Shown: piece by piece, positions 29,201 to 39,830 of the stretch
Layout of the letters: each line of letters opens with the position of its first letter
Position numbering within the stretch: position 1 is the first letter of the stretch
Source: Stutzerimonas stutzeri
Lineage (GTDB): Bacteria; Pseudomonadota; Gammaproteobacteria; Pseudomonadales; Pseudomonadaceae
Assembly (NCBI RefSeq): GCF_024448935.1
Contig: NZ_JAMOIE010000044.1
Location: 1-39,830 of the forward strand
Reading direction: 5' to 3'
Length of the DNA stretch: 39,830 bases
Program-made: the position numbers and the translations under genes
The notes under the pieces: generated by a model
The model's database searches: none
What the model was told of the DNA's origin: nothing
Seen by the model: only the letters and a program-made list of their open reading frames with translations

Positions 29201-29676
29201 TCAGGAGAAATGTCGGACCTCGACGATCTCATATTCGATCAGGCCGCCGGGCGTTTTCACCGCCACCACGTCCCCTTCCTCCTTGCCTACCAAGGCTCGG
29301 GCGATAGGCGAACTGACCGAAAGCTTGCCACGCTTGATGTCGGCCTCGTCGTCACCCACGATCTGATAGGTCACCGCCTCATCCGTTGCTACGTTGGCGA
29401 TTTCCACGGTTGTCCCGAAGATGACCTTACCCGTGTGCGGGATAGTCGCCACGTCGATCACCTGGGCGTTCTGCAGACGGCCCTCGATGTCGCGAATACG
29501 CGCCTCGACCATGCCTTGCTGTTCACGCGCCGCGTGGTATTCGGCGTTTTCCTTCAGATCCCCGAGCTCACGCGCCTCGGCAATGGCCTGCGTAATCTGC
29601 GGGCGCAGTTCGGTTTTCAAATGCTTGAGTTCGTCCTCCAGGGCGCGTGCGCCCTGGACAGTCATTGGATATTTAG

Positions 29677-29680
<4 letters not shown>
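29201..29680 (-). CDS. greA: Transcription elongation factor GreA
   Basis: GreA rescues backtracked RNA polymerase by inducing transcript cleavage. The 159-residue protein has the N-terminal coiled coil with the acidic tip ([15 protein letters not shown], about residues 41-55) and the C-terminal FKBP-like domain ([33 protein letters not shown]). Its ATG overlaps the carB stop by four bases. Confidence 0.98.
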
Positions 29681-32898
<3,218 letters not shown>

Positions 32899-32920
32899 GG
32901 GACTCTCGTGCTTAACAAAT

Positions 32921-33577
32921 TCAGGTCAAGGTCGCGCCGGCCAGCTTGATGCCGAAACCGACAAACATGGCGCCTACGCCGGAGGTGGCTCCGACCGCCA
33001 GGCGTTGGCGCCGGCGGAACCAATCGGCCAGGCGCACGCCGCAAAAAATCAGGAAACTCAGGTACAGGAAGCTGATCGCTTCGAGGATGGTTCCCAGCAC
33101 CAGGAATGACAACCCGGGATAGGCATATCCCGGATCGACGAACTGGATGAAGAAGGAGATGAAAAAGAGGATCGCCTTCGGGTTGGACAGGCTGAGGAAC
33201 AGCGCCCGGCCGAACGGGTTGCTCACCGCCGCGTGTGCCTCGAGCGCCTGCGCGGCGACCTCCGGGGCATGCAGCTTGCGCCAGGCACCGCGCAGCATGC
33301 CGATCCCGAGGTAGCACAGGTAGGCGGCGCCGAGGTACTTGAGCACCACGAAAACCATCGGCACGGCCTGCAGCAGCGAGGCGATCCCCAGTGCCGACAG
33401 GGACATCAGGATCGCATCGCCCAGGAACACCGCGCTCGCCGCCTTGTAGCCGCTCGCCACGCCATGCTGCGCCGAGGTGGCGAGCACGAACAGCGAGTTG
33501 GGCCCCGGCAGCAGGACGATGAACAGCGTCCCCAGCACGTAGGTCCAGAGGTCGGTGATTCCCAGGCTCGGCAGCAT
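32921..33577 (-). CDS. LysE/LeuE-family amino-acid exporter between carA and carB
   Basis: This protein of 218 residues has about six membrane helices of the LysE superfamily. The conserved beginning [21 protein letters not shown] and [17 protein letters not shown] near residue 130 identify the family, with closest likeness to LeuE-type leucine exporters. It lies between carA and carB with gaps of 7 and 22 bases, so it is part of the operon. A transporter at this place also occurs in other pseudomonads. Its substrate and its link to carbamoyl phosphate are not known. Confidence 0.9.
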   Translation of the reverse strand: MLPSLGITDLWTYVLGTLFIVLLPGPNSLFVLATSAQHGVASGYKAASAVFLGDAILMSLSALGIASLLQAVPMVFVVLKYLGAAYLCYLGIGMLRGAWRKLHAPEVAAQALEAHAAVSNPFGRALFLSLSNPKAILFFISFFIQFVDPGYAYPGLSFLVLGTILEAISFLYLSFLIFCGVRLADWFRRRQRLAVGATSGVGAMFVGFGIKLAGATLT

Positions 33578-33584
33578 GTCGACC

Positions 33585-34733
33585 TCAGCGCCGCGCGGCC
33601 ATCGCCGCGATGAAGCGATCGAACAGCGGCGCCACGTCGTGCGGGCCCGGGCTGGCTTCCGGGTGGCCCTGGAAGCTGAAAGCGACCTTGTCGGTCCGCT
33701 CGATGCCCTGCAGGGTGCCGTCGAACAGCGACTTATGGGTCGCGCGCAGGTTGGCCGGCAGGCTCGCCTCGTCCACGGCGAAACCGTGGTTCTGACTGGT
33801 GATCATCACCACACCGGTCTTCAAATCCTGCACCGGATGGTTGGCCCCGTGATGGCCGTTGGGCATCTTCACGGTCTTGGCACCGGAAGCCAGTGCCAGC
33901 AGCTGGTGGCCCAGGCAGATGCCGAACACCGGAAGCTCGGTTTCGAGCACGTCCTGGATCGTCTTGATCGCATAGTCGCACGGCTCGGGATCGCCCGGAC
34001 CGTTGGCCAGGAACACCCCGTCCGGGTTCAGCGCCAGCGCCTCGCTGGCGGGCGTCTGGGCCGGCAGCACAGTGACGCGGCAGCCGCGCGCGACCAGCAT
34101 GCGCAGAATGTTGTACTTCACGCCGTAATCGAAGGCGACCACATGATAGGGCAGCTCACTGGCCGGGATTTCGGCGTGGCCGTCATCCTGCAGGTTCCAG
34201 ACCGTAGAACGCCACTCGTAGCGCTCCTTGACGCTGACTTCCTTGGCCAGGTCCATGCCTTTGAGGCCCGGGAAGCTGCGCGCCAGCTCCAGCGCTTTTT
34301 CTTCAGTCGCGTCGGCACCCGCCAGAATGCAGCCGTCTTGGGCACCCTTCTCGCGCAGGATGCGAGTCAGGCGACGGGTATCGATGCCAGCGATGGCCAC
34401 CGCACCGCTGGCCTTGAGGTAATCCGGCAGAGACTGCTTGTCGCGCCAGCTGCTCGCCATAAGTGGCAGGTCGCGGATCACCAGCCCGGCAGCCCAAACC
34501 TTCCAGGATTCAGCGTCTTCTGGGGTTGTGCCGGTATTTCCAACGTGCGGGTAGGTCAGGGTGACGATTTGCTTGGCATAGGAAGGATCGGTGAGGATTT
34601 CCTGATAGCCGGTCATGGCGGTATTGAACACCACCTCACCAATGGTTTGCCCATCGGCGCCGATGGATTCGCCGCGAAAGATACTGCCATCGGCCAGGGC
34701 CAAAATGGCTGGCGTAAGGGCTGGCTTAGTCAA
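33585..34733 (-). CDS. carA: Carbamoyl-phosphate synthase small (glutaminase) subunit
   Basis: CarA hydrolyses glutamine and channels ammonia to CarB. The 382-residue protein has a C-terminal class I glutamine amidotransferase domain with [13 protein letters not shown], the catalytic cysteine at residue 273, and a downstream HPE of the triad (GHPEASPGP). I place the start at TTG 34733, because GGGAGG (34738-34743) lies four bases upstream and the protein then begins (M)[16 protein letters not shown] second in-frame TTG four codons earlier overlaps that ribosome site. No ATG fits. Confidence 0.93.
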   Translation of the reverse strand: MTKPALTPAILALADGSIFRGESIGADGQTIGEVVFNTAMTGYQEILTDPSYAKQIVTLTYPHVGNTGTTPEDAESWKVWAAGLVIRDLPLMASSWRDKQSLPDYLKASGAVAIAGIDTRRLTRILREKGAQDGCILAGADATEEKALELARSFPGLKGMDLAKEVSVKERYEWRSTVWNLQDDGHAEIPASELPYHVVAFDYGVKYNILRMLVARGCRVTVLPAQTPASEALALNPDGVFLANGPGDPEPCDYAIKTIQDVLETELPVFGICLGHQLLALASGAKTVKMPNGHHGANHPVQDLKTGVVMITSQNHGFAVDEASLPANLRATHKSLFDGTLQGIERTDKVAFSFQGHPEASPGPHDVAPLFDRFIAAMAARR

Positions 34734-34769
34734 GAGACCTCCCAAAGATCAAGGCTGAAGCAGGCGCAG

Positions 34770-34797
34770 ATTGTAAAAAAGCGGGATGACGTGTGAA
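34770..34797 (-). promoter_or_regulatory. Candidate carA promoter inside the dapB terminator
   Basis: On the minus strand TTCACA (34792-34797) and TACAAT (34770-34775) are 16 bp apart. The -35 lies in the hairpin loop and the spacer covers one stem arm and the T run. Transcription would start near 34763, about 30 bases before carA. Confidence 0.5.
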
Positions 34798-34813
34798 GGT
34801 CATCCCGCTTTTT
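34775..34813 (-). terminator. Intrinsic bidirectional terminator between dapB and carA
   Basis: A perfect 10-bp stem, GCGGGATGAC (34781-34790) with GTCATCCCGC (34799-34808), has an eight-base loop, with an A run on one side and a T run on the other. It should end dapB transcripts. Confidence 0.9.
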
Positions 34814-34835
34814 ATTTGATTCATTTCTGCGCAAC

Positions 34836-34855
34836 TTTTAGTGGACACACTAAAA
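34836..34855. promoter_or_regulatory. Perfect 8-bp inverted repeat in the dapB-carA gap
   Basis: TTTTAGTG (34836-34843) and CACTAAAA (34848-34855) flank a four-base centre. It lies between the dapB stop and the terminator, upstream of the candidate carA promoter. It could be an operator or an additional RNA hairpin. Confidence 0.4.
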
Positions 34856-34925
34856 CCGGAAGCTTACAGAAAATGCCTTTTCAGGTCCAGCCGCAATCAG
34901 CCAAAACGCCGGGCGAAGCGCTTCA

Positions 34926-35802
<877 letters not shown>

Positions 35803-35808
35803 ACCGGG

Positions 35809-36936
35809 TTAAAGATCGCCAAAAAATCGCTTCACGCCTTCGAACCAGCCGCTGGCTTTGGGCGAATGAGAGCTGTCGTTCTGCAACGTTTTGCGGAACT
35901 CGTCGAGTATCTCGCGCTGGCGCTTGCCCAGGTTAACCGGCGTCTCCACCACCACCCGGCACAGCAGATCGCCGGCGGCACCGCCACGCACAGGGGCAAC
36001 ACCCTTACCACGCAAACGGAACTGCTTGCCGGTCTGAGTGCCTTCCGGAATTTTCAACTTCACCCGCCCGTCGAGGGTGGGCACTTCCAGCTCGCCGCCC
36101 AGCGCCGCATCGGCGAAACTGATCGGCACCTCGCAAAACAGGTGCTTGCCGTCACGCTGAAAGATTGGGTGCTCGCGGACGTTGACCACCACATAAAGAT
36201 CTCCAGCCGGACCGCCCTGGGCGCCCGCCTCGCCCTCCCCCGACAAACGAATCCGGTCGCCTGTATCGACGCCCGGCGGCACCTTGACCGAAAGTGTCTT
36301 CTGCTCTTCGACGCGCCCTTGTCCATGGCAGCTGCCGCAAGGATCTGAAATCATCTTGCCGCTACCATGACAGCGCGGACAGGTCTGCTGCACCGAAAAG
36401 AACCCTTGCTGCATGCGCACCTGGCCGATACCCCCACAGGTGGTACAGGTCACCGGGCTGGTGCCCTTCTTGGCACCGGAACCGTCACAGGTCTTGCACT
36501 CGACAAGCGTCGGCACTCGAATGGTAACCGTGGTGCCCCGCACAGCCTCTTCCAGATCCAGCTCGAGGGTGTAGCGCAGATCACTGCCGCGCTGAGCACC
36601 GCCACGCGAACTGCCGCGTCCGCCAGCGAAGAAATCGCTGAACACGTCGCCGAAGATATCGGAGAAGTTGGCGTTACCATACGCCGCGCCCGCGCCAGCC
36701 CCCATTTGCGGATCGACTCCGGCGTGACCGTATTGGTCATAGGCCTGACGTTTACTCGCATCGGACAACACCTCGTAAGCCTCATTGGCTTCCTTGAAGG
36801 CATCTTCGGCGGCTTTGTCCCCGGGATTACGGTCCGGATGATGCTTCATTGCGAGGCGACGATAAGCCTTTTTCAGCTCCGCCTCGCTGGCGCCCCGCTC
36901 GACACCCAGCACTTCGTAATAGTCACGTTTGGCCAT
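35809..36936 (-). CDS. dnaJ: Chaperone DnaJ
   Basis: DnaJ delivers clients to DnaK and stimulates its ATPase. The 375-residue protein has a J domain with [11 protein letters not shown] (HPD near residue 33) and a Gly/Phe-rich region (about 70-125). Four CxxCxGxG zinc repeats follow ([32 protein letters not shown]; about 135-205), then the C-terminal client-binding domains. All zinc cysteines are present. No sigma-32 promoter is visible directly upstream, so it probably depends on read-through from dnaK. Confidence 0.98.
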   Translation of the reverse strand: MAKRDYYEVLGVERGASEAELKKAYRRLAMKHHPDRNPGDKAAEDAFKEANEAYEVLSDASKRQAYDQYGHAGVDPQMGAGAGAAYGNANFSDIFGDVFSDFFAGGRGSSRGGAQRGSDLRYTLELDLEEAVRGTTVTIRVPTLVECKTCDGSGAKKGTSPVTCTTCGGIGQVRMQQGFFSVQQTCPRCHGSGKMISDPCGSCHGQGRVEEQKTLSVKVPPGVDTGDRIRLSGEGEAGAQGGPAGDLYVVVNVREHPIFQRDGKHLFCEVPISFADAALGGELEVPTLDGRVKLKIPEGTQTGKQFRLRGKGVAPVRGGAAGDLLCRVVVETPVNLGKRQREILDEFRKTLQNDSSHSPKASGWFEGVKRFFGDL

Positions 36937-36979
36937 AAGTTTCCTGAACCTTCAAATTCGTACCCTCCAGACGCGCCGA

Positions 36980-37020
36980 CGCGGGAGCAAGCCCCCGCGC
37001 GGCGATCAAGCCCGTCGCGG
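36980..37020. repeat. REP-like hairpin pair in the dnaK-dnaJ gap
   Basis: Two adjacent GC-rich hairpins, one around AGCAAGCC (36980-36999) and one around ATCAAGCCC (about 36999-37019), share the CAAGCCC loop motif in the same orientation. Short GC stems with such loops resemble Pseudomonas REP sequences. Confidence 0.45.
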
Positions 37021-37041
37021 CATCACCGCATCGGGCTGGAG

Positions 37042-37073
37042 CAAAAGGCAGGGGCCAGAATGCAGGCCTCTGC
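37042..37073 (-). terminator. Partial terminator between dnaK and dnaJ
   Basis: GCAGGGGCC (37048-37056) pairs with GGCCTCTGC (37065-37073) with one G-T pair; on the minus strand CTTTTGC follows. It may reduce dnaJ relative to dnaK. Confidence 0.5.
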
Positions 37074-37106
37074 GCGTTCTCCACTCATGGAGGTCTAAGC
37101 CGCGGC

Positions 37107-39020
37107 TTACTTGTTGTCCTTGACCTCTTCGAACTCAGCATCGACCACGTCGTCACCGGACTGTCCGCTGTCGCCAGTCTGCTCGCCTTCGCCGCCCTGA
37201 GGCTGCTCGGCATACATCTTCTGCGCCAGTGGCGTGGACGCCTGAGAGACCGCCGCGATCTTGGCTTCGATTTCAGCCTTGTTGTCGCCCTTGATGGCAA
37301 CTTCCAGCTCGCCGATGGCTTTTTCGATGTTGGCCTTGTCTTCTTCGGTGGCCTTGTCGCCGGCTTCGGTCAGCATCTTGCGGGTCGCATGAACCAGCTG
37401 ATCGCCCTGGTTGCGGACGGTCACCAGCTCCTCGAACTTGCGGTCTTCCTCGGCATTGACCTCGGCGTCACGCACCATCTGCTGGATTTCCTCCTCGGAA
37501 AGACCCGAGTTGGCCTTGATCACGATGGATTGATGCTTGCCGGTGGCCTTGTCTTTCGCTGACACGTGCAGGATGCCGTTGGCATCGATGTCAAACGTCA
37601 CCTCGATCTGTGGTACACCACGCGGAGCCGGTGGAATATCAGCCAGATCGAAGCGGCCCAGGGACTTGTTCTGCGACGCCTGCTTGCGCTCACCCTGCAG
37701 CACGTGAATGGTTACCGCGCCCTGGTTGTCATCCGCCGTCGAGAACACCTGCGACTTCTTGGTCGGGATGGTGGTGTTCTTTTCGATCAGCGCAGTCATC
37801 ACGCCGCCCATGGTTTCGATGCCCAGGGTCAGCGGCGACACGTCGAGCAGCAGAACGTCTTTCACGTCACCCGCCAGCACGGCCCCTTGAATCGCAGCGC
37901 CCATGGCAACAGCTTCATCCGGGTTCACATCCTTGCGCGCTTCCTTGCCGAAGAACTCGGCGACCTTCTGCTGCACCAGCGGCATACGGGTCTGACCGCC
38001 GACCAGGATCACGTCGTCGATCTTGGCCACGTCGATACCGGCATCCTTCATCGCCATGCGGCACGGCTCGATGGTGCGCTGCACCAGATCCTCGACCAGC
38101 GCTTCCAGCTTGGCGCGGGAAATTTTCACGTTCAGATGCTTCGGACCGGTCGAGTCCGCGGTGATGTACGGCAGGTTGACGTCAGTCTGCTGGCTGGAGG
38201 ACAGCTCGATCTTGGCCTTCTCGGCAGCTTCCTTCAGGCGCTGCATGGCCAACGGGTCGCCCTTGAGGTTCATGCCGGTTTCTTTCTTGAACTCGTCGAC
38301 GAGGTAGTCGATCAGGCGAATGTCGAAGTCCTCACCACCGAGGAAGGTGTCGCCATTGGTGGCCAGCACTTCGAACTGGTGCTCACCATCGACTTCGGCG
38401 ATCTCGATCACCGACACGTCGAAGGTACCGCCACCGAGGTCATAGACGATGACCGTGTGGTCGCCCTTGGCCTTGTCCATGCCATAGGCCAGCGCCGCCG
38501 CGGTCGGCTCGTTGATGATGCGCTTGACGTCCAGACCGGCAATGCGACCGGCGTCCTTGGTGGCCTGGCGCTGACTGTCGTTGAAATACGCCGGAACGGT
38601 GATCACCGCTTCGGTCACCGGCTCACCGAGATAGTCCTCGGCAGTCTTCTTCATCTTCTTCAGGATTTCAGCGGAGATCTGCGGCGGCGCCATCTTCTGG
38701 CCATTCACCTCGACCCAGGCGTCATTGTTATCCGCCTTGACGATCTTGTAGGGGACCATCTGAATGTCTTTCTGCACGACGTCTTCATCGAAACGACGAC
38801 CGATCAGTCGCTTCACGGCGTACAGCGTGTTGTGCGGGTTGGTCACGGCCTGACGCTTGGCGGACTGGCCAACCAGGATTTCACCGTCATTGGCATACGC
38901 AATGATCGATGGCGTGGTGCGGCCGCCTTCGGCGTTCTCGATCACCTTGGCCTTGCCGTTTTCAAGGATGGAGACGCAGGAGTTGGTCGTTCCCAGGTCG
39001 ATACCGATAATCTTGCCCAT
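37107..39020 (-). CDS. dnaK: Chaperone DnaK (Hsp70)
   Basis: DnaK is the ATP-dependent Hsp70 chaperone working with DnaJ and GrpE. The 637-residue protein begins [17 protein letters not shown]. Other landmarks are [15 protein letters not shown] (about residue 193), the linker [15 protein letters not shown] (about residue 388) that joins the ATPase and substrate domains, and the C-terminus [16 protein letters not shown]. It follows grpE after 96 bases that carry its own heat-shock promoter. Confidence 0.99.
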   Translation of the reverse strand: MGKIIGIDLGTTNSCVSILENGKAKVIENAEGGRTTPSIIAYANDGEILVGQSAKRQAVTNPHNTLYAVKRLIGRRFDEDVVQKDIQMVPYKIVKADNNDAWVEVNGQKMAPPQISAEILKKMKKTAEDYLGEPVTEAVITVPAYFNDSQRQATKDAGRIAGLDVKRIINEPTAAALAYGMDKAKGDHTVIVYDLGGGTFDVSVIEIAEVDGEHQFEVLATNGDTFLGGEDFDIRLIDYLVDEFKKETGMNLKGDPLAMQRLKEAAEKAKIELSSSQQTDVNLPYITADSTGPKHLNVKISRAKLEALVEDLVQRTIEPCRMAMKDAGIDVAKIDDVILVGGQTRMPLVQQKVAEFFGKEARKDVNPDEAVAMGAAIQGAVLAGDVKDVLLLDVSPLTLGIETMGGVMTALIEKNTTIPTKKSQVFSTADDNQGAVTIHVLQGERKQASQNKSLGRFDLADIPPAPRGVPQIEVTFDIDANGILHVSAKDKATGKHQSIVIKANSGLSEEEIQQMVRDAEVNAEEDRKFEELVTVRNQGDQLVHATRKMLTEAGDKATEEDKANIEKAIGELEVAIKGDNKAEIEAKIAAVSQASTPLAQKMYAEQPQGGEGEQTGDSGQSGDDVVDAEFEEVKDNK

Positions 39021-39092
39021 GTGCTTCTCTCCGAATTTTGATTGATCCGCGCCTGATTACCGGCTGCGGGTAACACAAAAACGCTTGGCTAC

Positions 39093-39124
39093 GAGATGGG
39101 GGTCAGCAGCCGGAATTCAAGCCT
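39093..39124 (-). promoter_or_regulatory. Sigma-32 promoter of dnaK, overlapping the grpE stop
   Basis: On the minus strand CTTGAA (39116-39121), a 14-base spacer, and CCCCATCTC (39093-39101) closely match the heat-shock consensus CTTGAA-N13-17-CCCCATNTA. The -35 includes the TGA stop of grpE (39117-39119). Confidence 0.7.
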
Positions 39125-39686
39125 TTTCATCAATAGAGGGCGGGGTTTCTGCCGGTGCCTTGCTGACGACCACCATCGCCGGGCGCAACAGACGTCCGTT
39201 GAGCAGGTAGCCCTTCTGGAATACCTTGAGCACACGGCCAGGCTCGGCGTGGGTGCTCTCCTCCATCGCCATGGCCTGGTGATGCTCAGGATTGAAAGGT
39301 TCTCCCTGCGGGTCCAGCTGTACCAACTGATGGCGTGCCAGGGTGTCGAGCAACAACTTGAACGTTAGCTCGACCCCTTCGCGCATCGGCTTGACCGCTT
39401 CGTCGTCCGGGTCCGACAACGCGAGGCCACGCTCCAGGCTGTCCGCGACGGCCAGGAGGTCTCCAGCGAATTTCTCCAACGCAAACTTATGCGCCTTCTG
39501 GACATCTTGCTCGGCGCGACGGCGGATGTTCTGCAGTTCGGCTGCCACACGCAGAGACTGATCCTGGGCTGCGGCCAACTGCTCTTCCAGAGAATGCACG
39601 CGGCCAGCCAAATCCTCGGTCACCTCTGCTTGCGCGGTCTCGTTCTCTTCGGGGGTCTGGTTATCCAGGTTTTGCTCGTCGGCCAT
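39117..39686 (-). CDS. grpE: Nucleotide exchange factor GrpE
   Basis: GrpE releases ADP from DnaK. The 189-residue protein has an acidic N-terminus and a long coiled coil ([32 protein letters not shown], about residues 30-61). The beta domain contains [12 protein letters not shown] and [29 protein letters not shown] lies shortly before the ATG. It heads the grpE-dnaK-dnaJ heat-shock cluster. Confidence 0.98.
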   Translation of the reverse strand: MADEQNLDNQTPEENETAQAEVTEDLAGRVHSLEEQLAAAQDQSLRVAAELQNIRRRAEQDVQKAHKFALEKFAGDLLAVADSLERGLALSDPDDEAVKPMREGVELTFKLLLDTLARHQLVQLDPQGEPFNPEHHQAMAMEESTHAEPGRVLKVFQKGYLLNGRLLRPAMVVVSKAPAETPPSIDEKA

Positions 39687-39737
39687 GCGGTCCTCCTCAT
39701 CGATACGTCAGCGGGCGTCGACCCGCGCTTGTGCCGC

Positions 39738-39769
39738 TATATGGGGGCGACAAGCTCAGGTTCAAGGGT
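39738..39769 (-). promoter_or_regulatory. Sigma-32 promoter of grpE
   Basis: On the minus strand CCCTTGAA (39761-39768), a 14-base spacer, and CCCCATATA (39738-39746) match the heat-shock consensus at essentially every position. Transcription would start near 39731, giving a leader of about 45 bases. Confidence 0.85.
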
Positions 39770-39775
39770 AGAGGG

Positions 39776-39815
39776 CAGCTGCAAGCTGCAAGCTGCAAGC
39801 TGCAAGCTGCAAGCT
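39776..39815. repeat. Perfect tandem heptad array upstream of grpE
   Basis: Five exact copies of GCAAGCT run from 39781 to 39815, preceded by a shortened copy (GCAGCT or CAGCT, 39776-39780). It lies just upstream of the grpE promoter and may be one arm of an element whose other arm is beyond the window. Confidence 0.75.
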
Positions 39816-39830
39816 ATGGACGGCTAGCAA

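Noticed and set aside
37566..39041. 491-codon antisense frame over dnaK
   Set aside because: Antisense frames over dnaK are a known artefact; no independent evidence of a gene was seen.
39776..39815. CRISPR array from the tandem repeats
   Set aside because: The repeats are 7 bp with no spacers, and no cas gene is present.

Overview
The window is a core-chromosome segment of a GC-rich gammaproteobacterium of the Pseudomonas type, most likely the Pseudomonas stutzeri (Stutzerimonas) group. This rests on gene order and protein resemblance recalled from the family; no search was run. The order crcZ tail-pcnB-folK-panBCD-pgi, then DUF748/DUF2845 genes, a BON gene, and pnp-rpsO-truB-rbfA-infB-nusA-rimP-tRNAs-secG-tpiA-glmM-folP-ftsH-rlmE, then yhbY, greA-carB-lysE-carA-dapB-dnaJ-dnaK-grpE matches the Pseudomonas layout. 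No prophage, CRISPR array, rRNA or full insertion sequence was seen.

Left part, plus strand (1-12.5 kb). The window opens in what looks like the 3' end of the small RNA CrcZ, with A-rich CA motifs and a TTCG-capped terminator. A 116-bp MITE-like element with perfect 17-bp ends follows, before pcnB. Next come folate (folK) and pantothenate (panB, panC, panD) genes, pgi, a DUF2236 protein, a class I SAM methyltransferase, and a three-gene envelope cluster. That cluster is a large DUF748 protein broken by an apparent 1-nt insertion, plus two secreted DUF2845 proteins.

Middle part, minus strand (12.5-28.4 kb). A BON-domain periplasmic protein has a consensus-perfect sigma-54 promoter. The rest is the classic transcription/translation superoperon: rlmE-ftsH-folP-glmM-tpiA-secG-tRNA-Leu(GAG)-tRNA-fMet-rimP-nusA-infB-rbfA-truB-rpsO-pnp. 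Three terminator-like hairpins lie in series between the tRNAs and rimP.

Right part. yhbY is on the plus strand. On the minus strand are DUF4149-greA-carB-LysE transporter-carA, then dapB-dnaJ-dnaK-grpE. Two good sigma-32 promoters precede grpE and dnaK. A carA promoter appears to lie inside the dapB terminator, and carA probably starts at TTG.

The main unexplained signals are non-coding. They are inverted 7-bp repeats (AAGCTGN / CAAGCTG type) in gaps inside housekeeping operons, the MITE-like element, a REP-like cluster in front of dnaJ, and several unassigned palindromes. I found no convincing new protein-based system; the DUF748-DUF2845 cluster is the least understood conserved set of genes here.
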